This document shows positions 35,386-44,483 of a DNA stretch of 64,000 nt, one piece after another. This DNA comes from Halomonas sp. NO4 (lineage in GTDB: Bacteria; Pseudomonadota; Gammaproteobacteria; Pseudomonadales; Halomonadaceae): contig NZ_WHMA01000008.1 of NCBI RefSeq assembly GCF_010994375.1, positions 1 to 64,000 of the forward strand. The letters are read 5' to 3'. The translations under genes were made by a program, and so were the position numbers. The notes beneath the pieces are model-generated. The model did no database searches and was not told where the DNA came from. It worked only from the letters and a program-made list of their open reading frames with translations. The number at the start of each line of letters is the position of its first letter. Position 1 is the first letter of the stretch.

Positions 35386-38253
35386 ATGCTGACCCTAAGC
35401 CCGGAAGACATCCGCCTCGACTGCCAGGCCGCGGACTGGCGCGCCGCCCTGGAGCAGGCCGCCGAGTCGCTGCATGCCGCCGAACTGGTGACCCCCGCCT
35501 ACCGCGACGGCCTCTTCGCCCGCGAGGCACAGTCTTCCACCTTTCTCGGCAGCGGCATCGCCATCCCCCACGGCACCGCCGATAGCCGCACCCAGGTGCG
35601 CGCCACCGGCATCCGGGTGCTGCAGTTCCCGGCCGGCGTGGAGTGGCACGACGGCAACCGCGTTCACGTCCTGGTGAGCATCGCCGCCCAGAGTGACGAA
35701 CACCTGGGCATCCTGCGCCAGCTCACCCACGTGCTCGACGACGAGAACGTCGCCGAGCGCCTGGCCGCGGCCGAGTCCACCGAGGAGATCGCCACCCTGC
35801 TCTCCAAAGCGGTGGTCGAGGCGCGCCTGGACGCCGACACCCTCTGCCTGGGGTTTCCCGCCCGCGACATCCGCGAGCTGGCCCTGGCCGGTGCCGCTCG
35901 CCTGCGCCAGCTCGGCTGCGTGGGCAGCGACTTCGTTGCCGCCCTGGCCGAGCACGCCCCAGTGCGCCTGGGCCAGGGCTTGTGGCTGGCCTCCAGCCAC
36001 CGCGGCGTCGAGGCGCCGGCGCTCGCCCTGGCCACCCCCGAGACGGCACTGCGCGAGGCGGACGAGGCAGTCACCGGGGTGTTCAGCCTCGCCGCCGACG
36101 GCGAGGCCCATCGGGGCCTGCTCGAGCGCCTCCTGGCCCTGCTGGATAGCGACGCCGGCGAGAGCCTGCGCGGCGCCGACGCCGCCACCGTGCTGGCACG
36201 GCTCGCCGGCGAGTCGGCCACCGCCCACACCCGGCTGGCCCGGGTGCTCAACGCCCACGGCCTGCACGCCCGCCCCGCCAAGCAGTTGGTGCAGGTGGCC
36301 CGTGAGCAGGCCGTGCCCGTCCGCGTGCGACTCGCCGAGGGCGGCGGGCAGGCGGTGTCGGCGGCCAGCCTCACCAAGGTGATCAACCTCGGCGCCCGGC
36401 GCGGCCAGCAGCTCGCCTTCTCCGCCGAAGGCGACGGCGCCGAGGCGGCGCTCGCCGCCGTGTGCCAGGCCGTCGAGGGCGGCCTCGGCGAGTCGGTGCG
36501 GCCCTTCGACGAGAGCCGCGAGCACGTCGCCCCGCGCGAGGACGACACCCCGCCCCCCGAGCCGCTGCCCGCCGACGCGCCCCATCCGGGTATCGCCGCC
36601 TCGCCGGGGCTCGCCATCGCGCCGGCCTTCGTGTTCACCACGCCGCGCTTCGACTATCCAGAGCGGGCCGACGACCCCGCCGCCGAGACGCGCCGCCTGG
36701 AGGCGGCGATCCGCGAGGGGGCCGAACAGCTCGAGGCGCTGGTGCGCGAGGCCCGCGGCGGCGAGGTGGCGCAGATACTGGCCATGCACGAGGAGATGCT
36801 GGAAGACCCCGAGCTGTATCAGGCCGCCCGCGAGGGCATCCAGGAAGGCCGCTCCGCCGAGGCCGGCTGGTGGGAGGCCATCGACACGGCCGCCCGCGCC
36901 CAGGCGAGGCTCGCCGACCCCTTGCTCGCCGAGCGCGCCGCCGACCTGCGCGACGTGGGGCGCCGCGTGCTGGGCATCCTGTGCGACGTCAAGCTGCCCG
37001 ACCCGCCGGATCACCCCTACATCCTGGTCACCGACGACATCGGCCCCTCCGACGTGGCCCGCCTCGATACCCGCCGCGTGCGCGGCCTGCTCACCGCCCG
37101 CGGCGGCGCCACCGCCCACAGCGCGATTCTCGCCCGGGCGCTGGGCATCCCCGCCGTGGTGGGCGCCGGGGCGCGAGTGATGACCCTGACCGACGGCACC
37201 GAACTGATCCTCGACGGCGAGCGCGGGCGCATCACGCCGAGCCCCTCCGCCGAGCGGCGCGAGGCCGCCGAGCAGCGTCTGGCCGAGCGCGAGCGTCGCG
37301 AGGCCGAGGCCTGGGAAGCACGCTTCGGCGAGGCGCGCACCCGCGACGGCCACCGCGTCGAGGTGGCCGCCAACCTGGGCAACACGGCACATGCCCTGGA
37401 CGCCGTGGAACGCGGCGCCGAGGGGGTGGGGCTGCTGCGCACCGAATTTCTGTTCATGGCCCACGCCAAGCTGCCCGACCTCGACACCCAGATCGCCGAG
37501 TACCGCGAGGCCCTCGACGCCCTGGACGGCCGCCCCCTGGTGGCGCGCACCCTGGACGTGGGCGGCGACAAGCCGCTGCCCTACTGGCCGGTGCCCCAGG
37601 AGGCCAATCCCTTCCTCGGCCTGCGCGGCATCCGCCTGACGCTGACCCGCCCCGAGGTACTCGAGACCCAGCTGCGCGCCCTGCTGCTGGCCGCTGTCGG
37701 CAAGCCGCTGCGCATCATGCTGCCGATGGTCAAGGACGTCGCCGAATTCCGCGCCGCCCGCGAGATCGTCGACCGCCTGCTCGCCGAGATCCCCGCCGAA
37801 CAGCGTGCCAGCAACCTGCAGCTCGGGGTGATGATCGAGGTGCCCTCCTGCGCCCTGCTGGCGCCGAGCCTGGCCGCCGAGGCGGACTTCTTCTCGGTGG
37901 GTACCAACGACCTGACCCAGTACACCCTGGCCATCGACCGCGACCACCCCGAGCTCTCCGCCCAGGCCGACGGCCTGCACCCGGCGGTGCTCAAGCTGAT
38001 CGAGATGACCGTGGCCGCCGCCCACGCCCAGGGCAAGTGGGTCGGGGTGTGCGGCGAGCTGGCCAGTGACGCCACCGCCGTGCCGGTGCTGGTGGGCCTT
38101 GGCGTCGACGAACTGTCGGTGAGTGCCCGCCAGGTGCCGCTGGTCAAGGCGCGCCTCGCCGAATTCGACCTGACGGAGGCGCGCGCCCAGGCCGAACTGG
38201 CGCTCGCCCAACCCACCAGCGAGGCGGTTCACGACGCCCTGGAGGTGCGCTGA
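35386..38253 (+). CDS. fruB: Fructose PTS multiphosphoryl transfer protein EIIA-HPr-EI
   Basis: Single 955-residue protein that carries phosphate from PEP to the fructose permease. Domain order: EIIA-Fru with phospho-His62 ([10 protein letters not shown]); a second, weakly EIIA-like middle region (about 150-280) without an obvious active His; HPr with phospho-His294 ([12 protein letters not shown]); EI with phospho-His578 ([11 protein letters not shown]), LLRTEFLFM and Cys889 (GVCGELASD). It makes the fructose PTS independent of general EI/HPr. Start with GGAGAG upstream; stop overlaps fruK (TGATG). Controlled by the two FruR sites. Confidence 0.97.
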   Translation: MLTLSPEDIRLDCQAADWRAALEQAAESLHAAELVTPAYRDGLFAREAQSSTFLGSGIAIPHGTADSRTQVRATGIRVLQFPAGVEWHDGNRVHVLVSIAAQSDEHLGILRQLTHVLDDENVAERLAAAESTEEIATLLSKAVVEARLDADTLCLGFPARDIRELALAGAARLRQLGCVGSDFVAALAEHAPVRLGQGLWLASSHRGVEAPALALATPETALREADEAVTGVFSLAADGEAHRGLLERLLALLDSDAGESLRGADAATVLARLAGESATAHTRLARVLNAHGLHARPAKQLVQVAREQAVPVRVRLAEGGGQAVSAASLTKVINLGARRGQQLAFSAEGDGAEAALAAVCQAVEGGLGESVRPFDESREHVAPREDDTPPPEPLPADAPHPGIAASPGLAIAPAFVFTTPRFDYPERADDPAAETRRLEAAIREGAEQLEALVREARGGEVAQILAMHEEMLEDPELYQAAREGIQEGRSAEAGWWEAIDTAARAQARLADPLLAERAADLRDVGRRVLGILCDVKLPDPPDHPYILVTDDIGPSDVARLDTRRVRGLLTARGGATAHSAILARALGIPAVVGAGARVMTLTDGTELILDGERGRITPSPSAERREAAEQRLAERERREAEAWEARFGEARTRDGHRVEVAANLGNTAHALDAVERGAEGVGLLRTEFLFMAHAKLPDLDTQIAEYREALDALDGRPLVARTLDVGGDKPLPYWPVPQEANPFLGLRGIRLTLTRPEVLETQLRALLLAAVGKPLRIMLPMVKDVAEFRAAREIVDRLLAEIPAEQRASNLQLGVMIEVPSCALLAPSLAAEADFFSVGTNDLTQYTLAIDRDHPELSAQADGLHPAVLKLIEMTVAAAHAQGKWVGVCGELASDATAVPVLVGLGVDELSVSARQVPLVKARLAEFDLTEARAQAELALAQPTSEAVHDALEVR

Positions 38254-39233
38254 TGGCCCGCGTACTGACCCTCACTCTCAACCCGGCGCTGGATCTCTCC
38301 ATTGGCCTCGAGCGCCTCGAGCCCGGCGCAGTCAACCGCACCCGCGAGACCCACCTCGCCGCCGCCGGCAAGGGCGTCAACGTGGCCCGGGTGCTGGTGG
38401 CGCTGGGCCACGACGTCACGGTGTCGGGTTTTCTCGGCACCGACAACGACGGCCCCTTCCTGCGCGCCTTCGAGGCCCTGGGCGTGGAGGACGCCTTCCT
38501 GCGCGTGCCCGGCGAGACGCGCATCAATGCCAAACTGGCCGAGGCCGATGGCCGGGTCACCGACATCAACGGCCCCGGCGCCACCATCGGTGAGGCTGCC
38601 TGGCAGCGCCTGCTCGACGGCCTCGACACGCGCCTGGCCGACGCGCACCGCCGCCCCGACGCCGTGGTGATCGCCGGCAGCCTGCCGCCGGGAGTGACCC
38701 CGGACCACCTCGCCGGCCTGGTCAACCGCCTGCGCGGCGCCGGGCTGCCGGTGTGGGTCGACACCAGCGGCGAGGCGCTCACCGCCGCCATCGCCGCGCA
38801 CCCCACCGCGGTCAAGCCCAACGAGCACGAGCTGGCCGCCTGGGCCGGCCAGGACCTGGCCAGCGCCGAGGCGCGCCTCAAGGCGGCCCTGCGCCTCTAC
38901 GCCGGGGGCGTCGAGGAGGCGCTGCTCTCCGCCGGCCCCGAGGGCGTGCTCTGGGTGAGCCGCCGCGGCGCCTGGCAGGCCGTGCCGCCGCGCCTCGCCG
39001 TGGTGAGCACGGTGGGCGCCGGCGACACCCTCCTCGCCGCGCTGCTGCACGGCGTGCTCTCGGGGCACACCGCCGAGCAGGCGCTGCGCCTGGCTACGGC
39101 GCTCTCCGCCGAATCCGTCCGTCATGTCGGCGTGGGCGACGCCCGCGCCGCCGACTTCCCGCAACTCCAACAACAGACCCGCGTGCGGCGTCTCAATGAC
39201 GTCGATGCCAGCGCGGGGGGAGCCTACGCATGA
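38253..39233 (+). CDS. fruK: 1-phosphofructokinase
   Basis: Converts fructose 1-phosphate to fructose 1,6-bisphosphate with ATP. PfkB family, 326 residues: TLTLNPALDLSI start, AAGKGVNVARVLVALG (about 33-48), catalytic region STVGAGDTLLAALLHG near 250. It is coupled to fruB by one-base overlap and to fruA by 4 bases. Confidence 0.97.
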   Translation: MARVLTLTLNPALDLSIGLERLEPGAVNRTRETHLAAAGKGVNVARVLVALGHDVTVSGFLGTDNDGPFLRAFEALGVEDAFLRVPGETRINAKLAEADGRVTDINGPGATIGEAAWQRLLDGLDTRLADAHRRPDAVVIAGSLPPGVTPDHLAGLVNRLRGAGLPVWVDTSGEALTAAIAAHPTAVKPNEHELAAWAGQDLASAEARLKAALRLYAGGVEEALLSAGPEGVLWVSRRGAWQAVPPRLAVVSTVGAGDTLLAALLHGVLSGHTAEQALRLATALSAESVRHVGVGDARAADFPQLQQQTRVRRLNDVDASAGGAYA

Positions 39234-40990
39234 ACGCCATCCTCATCACCGCCTGCCCCAGCGGCATGGCCACCACCTTCCTCGCCGCGCGCCGTCTGGA
39301 ACAGGCCGCCGGTCGCCTCGGCTGGCAGGTCCAGGTCGAGATGCACAGCGAGCTCGAACCGCTGACGCCGGTCAGCGCCGAGGCGATCGCCGCCGCCGAC
39401 CTGGTCGTGGTCGCCGCCGACCACGTGCCAGCGCCGCAGCGCTTTGCCGGCAAGCGCCTCTTCCAGGCCCCTGTCGGCGAGGCGCTGCCCGACCCGCAGG
39501 CCTTCCTCGAGCGCGCCGACCGCGAGGCGGCCGAGTACACCCCGCCCAGCGAGGACGAGACGCCCCTCACTCAGCAGGCCGCCGCCCACCGGGACGCCGG
39601 CCGCAAGATCGTCGCCGTGACCGCCTGCCCCACCGGCGTGGCCCACACCTTCATGGCCGCCGAGGCACTGAGTGAGGCGGGCAAGGCGCTCGGCCACGCC
39701 ATCCGCGTGGAGACCCAGGGCTCGGTGGGCGCCCAGGATGCCCTCACCGACGACGAGATTGCCGAGGCCGATGTGGTGATACTGGCCTGCGACATCGAGG
39801 TCGACCCCACCCGTTTCGCCGGCAAGCGTGTCTACCGCACCTCCACCGGCAATGCGCTCAAGAAACCCAAGCCGACCATCGAGGCGGCCCTCGAACAGGC
39901 CCAGGTGGAGGGCGCCAGTGCCGCGGCCCAGGACGGCGGCCAGGCGAAGACGAGCGTCAAGGAGAAGGGGGTCTACAAGCACCTGCTCACGGGGGTCTCC
40001 TTCATGCTGCCCATGGTGGTGGCCGGGGGCCTGCTCATCGCCCTCTCCTTCGTGTTCGGCATCGAGGCCTTCCAGGAGGAAGGCACGCTCGCCGCGGCGC
40101 TGATGCAGATCGGCGGCGGCACGGCGTTTGCGCTGATGATCCCGGTGCTCGCCGGCTACATCGCCTACTCCATCGCCGACCGCCCCGGCATCGCGCCGGG
40201 TATGATCGGCGGCATGCTGGCCTCGGAGATCGGTGCCGGCTTCATCGGCGGCATCCTCGCCGGCTTCCTGGCCGGCTATATCGCCAAGGCGGTAGCAACC
40301 CACGTCAAGCTGCCAGCGAGCGTCGAGTCGCTCAAGCCGATCCTGATCATCCCGCTGGTGGCGAGTTTGGTGACAGGGCTTATCATGATCTATGTGATCG
40401 GCGAGCCGGTGGCCGGCCTGCTGGCTGCCCTGACCGCCTTTCTCGAGAACATGGGCTCGGCCAACGCCGTACTGCTGGGCATCCTGCTCGGCTCGATGAT
40501 GTGCTTCGATCTGGGCGGGCCGGTCAACAAGGCCGCCTACACCTTCGGCGTGGGCCTGCTCGCCTCCGAGACCTACGGCCCCATGGCGGCGATCATGGCC
40601 GCGGGCATGGTGCCGGCCATCGGCATGGGCATTGCCAGCTTCGTCGCCAAGGCCAAGTTCTCGGAGCCGGAGCGCGAGGCGGGCAAGGCGTCGTTCGTGC
40701 TGGGCTTCTGCTTCATCACCGAAGGCGCTATCCCCTTTGCGGCCAAGGACCCGCTGCGGGTGATCCCGGTGTCCATTGTGGGCGGGGCCATCACCGGTGC
40801 GCTCTCCATGCTGGTCGGCGCCCAGCTGATGGCGCCTCACGGTGGTATCTTCGTGCTGCTGATTCCCAACGCCATCACGCCGGTGGTGCTCTACCTCGGG
40901 GCTATCATCGCCGGCTCTCTGGTCACCGGGCTCGGCTACGCGGCGCTCAAGCGGAGTGCCACGCCGGTGGCGGTCACCGCCAACGCCTGA
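39230..40990 (+). CDS. fruA: Fructose PTS permease EIIB'BC
   Basis: Imports fructose with phosphorylation at C1. 586 residues: N-terminal EIIB' domain with TACPSGMATT (Cys9), then the catalytic EIIB with phospho-Cys133 in TACPTGVAHT, then EIIC from about residue 245 with eight or more membrane segments (SFMLPMVVAGGLLIAL, GGPVNKAAYTFG). The EIIB' copy keeps its Cys. Completes the fruBKA operon. Confidence 0.97.
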   Translation: MNAILITACPSGMATTFLAARRLEQAAGRLGWQVQVEMHSELEPLTPVSAEAIAAADLVVVAADHVPAPQRFAGKRLFQAPVGEALPDPQAFLERADREAAEYTPPSEDETPLTQQAAAHRDAGRKIVAVTACPTGVAHTFMAAEALSEAGKALGHAIRVETQGSVGAQDALTDDEIAEADVVILACDIEVDPTRFAGKRVYRTSTGNALKKPKPTIEAALEQAQVEGASAAAQDGGQAKTSVKEKGVYKHLLTGVSFMLPMVVAGGLLIALSFVFGIEAFQEEGTLAAALMQIGGGTAFALMIPVLAGYIAYSIADRPGIAPGMIGGMLASEIGAGFIGGILAGFLAGYIAKAVATHVKLPASVESLKPILIIPLVASLVTGLIMIYVIGEPVAGLLAALTAFLENMGSANAVLLGILLGSMMCFDLGGPVNKAAYTFGVGLLASETYGPMAAIMAAGMVPAIGMGIASFVAKAKFSEPEREAGKASFVLGFCFITEGAIPFAAKDPLRVIPVSIVGGAITGALSMLVGAQLMAPHGGIFVLLIPNAITPVVLYLGAIIAGSLVTGLGYAALKRSATPVAVTANA

Positions 40991-40999
40991 GCCCGCACC

Positions 41000-41029
41000 A
41001 TCACGGGCAGGCCGAGAGCTGCCCGTGAT
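41000..41029 (+). terminator. Hairpin between fruA and pgi
   Basis: An 11-bp stem (ATCACGGGCAG / CTGCCCGTGAT) with an 8-nt loop lies 10 bases after the fruA stop. No U-run follows, so it may attenuate rather than end transcription before pgi, whose ATG is 35 bases on. Confidence 0.6.
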
Positions 41030-41063
41030 GTTCACCTCACCGACTCACTACCTGGAGCGCCTC

Positions 41064-42722
41064 ATGTTCCACCTCACTCGCAGTGTCACCTGGCAGGCGC
41101 TCAAGCGTCTGCACACCGAAACCCAGAACGACCGTATCGCCGACTACTTCGCCGCCGACCCGCAGCGCTTCGAGAAGATGAGCCTGCGCGTGGGCGGACT
41201 CTTTCTCGACTACTCCAAGCACCAGGTCTCGGAAGCCGTGCTCGACACCCTGATCGAGCTGGCCGAACACTCGGCGCTGGTGCAGCGCCGTGCGCAGATG
41301 TTCTCCGGCGACATCATCAACGTCACCGAGGACCGGCCGGTGCTGCATACGGCCCTGCGTACCCTCGGCGAGGGGCCGCTGATGGTCGACGGCAAGGACG
41401 TGATGCCGGAGATCCAGCGCACCCGCGAGCAGATCCAGCGCTTCTCCGAGGCGGTGCGCAGCGGTGAATGGAAGGGCTATAGCGGCCAGCGGATCAAGGA
41501 CGTGGTCAACATCGGCATCGGCGGCTCGGACCTCGGCCCCAATATGGCCAGCCGGGCGCTGCTCAAGTATCGCCACGGCGACCTCAACTTCCACTTCGTC
41601 TCCAACGTCGACGGCACCCACATCCAGAAGGTGCTCAACCGCCTCGACCCAGCCACCACGCTGTTCATCGTCTCCACCAAGACTTTCTCCACCCAGGAGA
41701 CGCTGCTCAACGCCAAGACCGCCAAACGCTGGTTCCTGGAGAACGCCGGCGAGGACGCCGACGTGGGGGCGCACTTCGTCGCCGCCTCGACCAACAGCAA
41801 GGCGGCCATGGAGTTCGGCATCCGCGAAGAGAACGTCTTCGAATTCTGGGCCTGGGTCGGCGGGCGCTACTCCATGTGGTCCTCCATCGGCCTGCCCATT
41901 GCGCTCTCCATCGGCTACGACGGCTTCATGGAGATGCTCGAGGGCGCCTACGAGATGGACCAGCACTTCCTCAAGGCCCCCTTCCGCGACAACATGCCGG
42001 TGCTGATGGCGCTGATCGGCATCTGGTACATCAATTTCCACGGCGCCGAGACCCACGCCATCGTGCCCTACGACCAGGCCCTGCATCAGCTGCCCGCCTT
42101 CCTGCAGCAGCTCGACATGGAGTCCAACGGCAAGTCGGTGGATATCTTCGGCCACCCGGTGGACTACAAGACCGGACCCATCGTGTGGGGCCAGACCGGC
42201 TCCAACGGCCAGCACGCCTTCTTCCAGCTGCTCCACCAGGGCACCCGCTACGTGCCCATCGACTTCATCGCCTCGCTCAAGCCGGAGCCGGGCTTCGAGG
42301 AGCACCACTTCGCCCTGCTCACCAACATGCTCGCCCAGGCCAACGCCTTCATGGAGGGCAGCCAGAAGGGCGGCCAGCTCGACCCCTACAGCTGCCCGGG
42401 CAACCGCCCGTCGAGCACCCTGCTGCTCGACGAGCTGTCGCCGCGCAACCTCGGCGCGCTGATCGCGCTCTACGAGCACAAGGTGTTCGTGCAGGGGGTG
42501 ATCTGGAACATCAACTCCTTCGACCAGTGGGGCGTGCAGCTGGGCAAGCAGATCGCCGGCGAGATCAGCAGCCGCATCGACGCCCACAGCCAGGACTTCG
42601 ATGCCTCCACCCAGGGGCTGCTGGCACTGGTGCGCGGCCACTTCCCCGACGCGGGGCGGACCGAGGCCGCCGAGCCCCCGGCCGCCAAGGAGAAGTCGCG
42701 CAAGGCGCGCTCCCGGACCTAG
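41064..42722 (+). CDS. pgi: Glucose-6-phosphate isomerase
   Basis: Interconverts glucose 6-phosphate and fructose 6-phosphate, here the link from fructose and mannitol to the Zwf/Edd/Eda route. 552 residues: GIGGSDLGP (about 149-157), SIGLPIALSIGYDGFMEML, GQTGSNGQHAFFQLLHQG with the PGI signature, QGVIWNINSFDQWGVQLGK. The ATG at 41064 (MFHLTRSVTW) has GGAG upstream; longer frames are rejected. A Lys/Arg/Ala-rich tail is unconserved. Confidence 0.97.
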   Translation: MFHLTRSVTWQALKRLHTETQNDRIADYFAADPQRFEKMSLRVGGLFLDYSKHQVSEAVLDTLIELAEHSALVQRRAQMFSGDIINVTEDRPVLHTALRTLGEGPLMVDGKDVMPEIQRTREQIQRFSEAVRSGEWKGYSGQRIKDVVNIGIGGSDLGPNMASRALLKYRHGDLNFHFVSNVDGTHIQKVLNRLDPATTLFIVSTKTFSTQETLLNAKTAKRWFLENAGEDADVGAHFVAASTNSKAAMEFGIREENVFEFWAWVGGRYSMWSSIGLPIALSIGYDGFMEMLEGAYEMDQHFLKAPFRDNMPVLMALIGIWYINFHGAETHAIVPYDQALHQLPAFLQQLDMESNGKSVDIFGHPVDYKTGPIVWGQTGSNGQHAFFQLLHQGTRYVPIDFIASLKPEPGFEEHHFALLTNMLAQANAFMEGSQKGGQLDPYSCPGNRPSSTLLLDELSPRNLGALIALYEHKVFVQGVIWNINSFDQWGVQLGKQIAGEISSRIDAHSQDFDASTQGLLALVRGHFPDAGRTEAAEPPAAKEKSRKARSRT

Positions 42723-42726
42723 GCGG

Positions 42727-42906
42727 ATGGCGAGCGGGAAGCGTGCCTCCCCGCTCGCCGGAGGACTGGCGATTCTCGTCAGGCTGGTCAAGAACCGCCA
42801 CAAGAATGGCGGCCACTACTCGGTGCACGCCAACGTGTCGCCGTCCAGCCGCCAGGCAGCGAAGCGCACGGCACGCGATGCCCGGGCGGAGTGGAAGGCA
42901 TTCTGA
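42727..42906 (+). CDS. Possible small basic protein after pgi
   Basis: A 59-codon open frame starts 4 bases past the pgi stop and ends just before the eda terminator. The product is Lys/Arg-rich (LVRLVKNRHKNGGHYSVH) with no recognised domain. The ribosome site is poor (AGGCGG directly abutting the ATG). It could be real, because it fills the gap neatly, or chance coding in GC-rich DNA. Confidence 0.3.
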   Translation: MASGKRASPLAGGLAILVRLVKNRHKNGGHYSVHANVSPSSRQAAKRTARDARAEWKAF

Positions 42907-42920
42907 CCCGGCATCACGGC

Positions 42921-42946
42921 AAAAAACCCGGCCACGGGGGCCGGGT
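42921..42946 (-). terminator. Terminator of the zwf-pgl-eda operon
   Basis: An 8-bp stem (ACCCGGCC / GGCCGGGT) with 5-nt loop is followed on the minus strand by TTTTTGCC; it lies 65 bases past the eda stop. Confidence 0.85.
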
Positions 42947-43010
42947 GCAAGGACGGCCAGGCCGTCGAGAGAGCACAGGGGAGCTCTGGCAGAAAAGCGC
43001 GGTACAGTAC

Positions 43011-43673
43011 TCAGTGGTGGAAGCGCTCGGCCACCTCGCGGGCCAGTTGGCGGATGCCGTTCCAGTCCTCGGCGGCGACCAGCGACTTGGGCGTGAGCCA
43101 GGAGCCGCCCACGCACATGACGTTCTTCAGCGCCAGGTAGTCATCGGCATTGTCGAGGTTGATGCCGCCGGTGGGGCAGAAGCGCGCCTCGGGAATGGGG
43201 CCGGCGAAGGCCTTGAGCGCCTTGACGCCACCGCTCGCCTCGGCGGGGAAGAACTTGAAACGCCGGTAGCCGTACTGCCAACCGGTCATCAGCTCGGAGA
43301 CGGTGGCCACGCCGGGCAGCATGGGCACGGGGCTGCCCACGCCGTAGCGGTAGAGCGCCTCGGTGGTCCCCGGCGTCACCACGAAGTCGGCCCCCACCTG
43401 CTCGGCCTGGCGGTACTGCGCCGGGGTGAGCACGGTGCCCACGCCAATGCTGGCCTGGGGCAGCGCCTCGTTGATGCGGCGGATCGCCTCCAGGGCGCAG
43501 TCGGTGCGCAGGGTCACCTCAAGCACGGAGAGGCCACCCTCGAAGAGGGCGCGAGCCAGGGGCACGGCCTCCTCCACCCGCTCGATGGCAATTACCGGAA
43601 TCACCTCGGCCTTGAGGCAGATGCTGTCGAGTTCGGTGGTGCGCGTGGATGGCAGCTGTTTTTCGATGGTCAT
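43011..43673 (-). CDS. eda: KDPG/KHG aldolase
   Basis: Cleaves 2-keto-3-deoxy-6-phosphogluconate to pyruvate and glyceraldehyde 3-phosphate. 220 residues: GLSVLEVTLRT with the catalytic Glu, GVGTVLTPAQ, FVVTPGTT, FKFFPAEASGG with the Schiff-base Lys, CPTGGI. The ATG at 43673 (MTIEKQLPS) follows GGAG at good spacing; the GTG at 43682 is rejected. Last gene of zwf-pgl-eda; its partner edd is 23 kb away in another HexR-flanked operon. Confidence 0.97.
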   Translation of the reverse strand: MTIEKQLPSTRTTELDSICLKAEVIPVIAIERVEEAVPLARALFEGGLSVLEVTLRTDCALEAIRRINEALPQASIGVGTVLTPAQYRQAEQVGADFVVTPGTTEALYRYGVGSPVPMLPGVATVSELMTGWQYGYRRFKFFPAEASGGVKALKAFAGPIPEARFCPTGGINLDNADDYLALKNVMCVGGSWLTPKSLVAAEDWNGIRQLAREVAERFHH

Positions 43674-43706
43674 GGCAAGCACTCCAGAAAGGGGCGGTGG
43701 TAACGA

Positions 43707-44375
43707 TCAGGGGGCCCAGTAGACCGCCAGCGGACAGGAAAGGAAGGCGCGGATGGGCAGCTCGCGACTGTCGTCGCCGGCGAGCGCCTGTGCCAGCACG
43801 GCGCGCTTGTCGTCGCCGGTGATGTGCAGCACGTGACGCCGCGCCTGATGGAGTCGATCGGCGCTCAGGGTGAGGCGCGGCTGGGGCTGGCTCGGCGTGC
43901 GCACCGCCACCGCGGCCTCGGCCGTGGCGAGCGCCAGCGCCAGCTCCTGGCTGTCGGGGAAGAGCGAGGCGGTGTGGCCGTCGCCGCCCATGCCCAGCAC
44001 CACCAGGCTGGCCGGCCAGGCCAGCCGCTCGAGCCGCTCGGTCACCTCGGCAACCCCCTGCTCGGGGGTGTCATCGGCCGTGGTCAAGGGCACGAAGGTC
44101 GCCGCCGCGGCCGGGCCCTGCAGCAGGTGCTCGCGCACCAGGCGGGCGTTGCTCTGAGCATCGTCCTCGGCCACCCAGCGCTCGTCGGCCAGGGTCACCT
44201 CGACGCGCTCCCAGGGCAGCTTGGCCCCGGAGAGTGCCTGGAAGAAAGGCACCGGGGTGGAGCCGCCGGAGACCACCAGCAGCGCCCGCTCGCCGTTGGC
44301 CAGGTCGGTGCGCAGCGCCTCGGCAGCGGCTTCGGCGAGCTGGCTGGCTAGCTTGTCGCGGGGGGATGCGTTCAT
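43707..44375 (-). CDS. pgl: 6-phosphogluconolactonase
   Basis: Hydrolyses 6-phosphogluconolactone to 6-phosphogluconate. DevB-type, 222 residues: LLVVSGGSTPVPFFQAL (about 32-48), VTLADERWV (about 58-66), LGMGGDGHTASLFP with catalytic His. The ATG at 44375 (MNASPRDK) lies one base beyond the stop of the 34-codon ORF that follows zwf. Central gene of the zwf-pgl-eda operon. Confidence 0.96.
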   Translation of the reverse strand: MNASPRDKLASQLAEAAAEALRTDLANGERALLVVSGGSTPVPFFQALSGAKLPWERVEVTLADERWVAEDDAQSNARLVREHLLQGPAAAATFVPLTTADDTPEQGVAEVTERLERLAWPASLVVLGMGGDGHTASLFPDSQELALALATAEAAVAVRTPSQPQPRLTLSADRLHQARRHVLHITGDDKRAVLAQALAGDDSRELPIRAFLSCPLAVYWAP

Positions 44376-44376
44376 G

Positions 44377-44481
44377 TCAGTCGTCCTCGTACCAGCTGCG
44401 GCCACCCTGGGGGATCATGGCGGCCTTGCAAGAGCCGCCACCGGCTTCAGGGGCCGGCCGCGCTTCTGCAATGGTCTTCAT
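44377..44481 (-). CDS. 34-codon ORF carrying a duplicated Zwf C-terminal tail
   Basis: Reads MKTIAEARPAPEAGGG, then SCKAAMIPQGGRSWYEDD and stop. Its end copies the Zwf tail [15 protein letters not shown] at both protein and DNA level (shared GGCCGCAGCTGGTA, 107 bp apart). The ATG starts 2 bases past the zwf stop and the TGA ends one base before pgl, so translation could pass through all three genes. A further 16-bp direct repeat (GTATGAAGAC-AT) marks the junction. It may be a relic of a tandem duplication or a small coupled peptide. Confidence 0.5.
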   Translation of the reverse strand: MKTIAEARPAPEAGGGSCKAAMIPQGGRSWYEDD

Positions 44482-44483
44482 AC

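Noticed and set aside
35395-38232. 945-codon open frame on the minus strand opposite fruB
   Set aside because: It lies wholly antisense to an unmistakable EIIA-HPr-EI gene; its product is His/Gly/Ala-rich with no domain. Long antisense frames are common in high-GC coding DNA.
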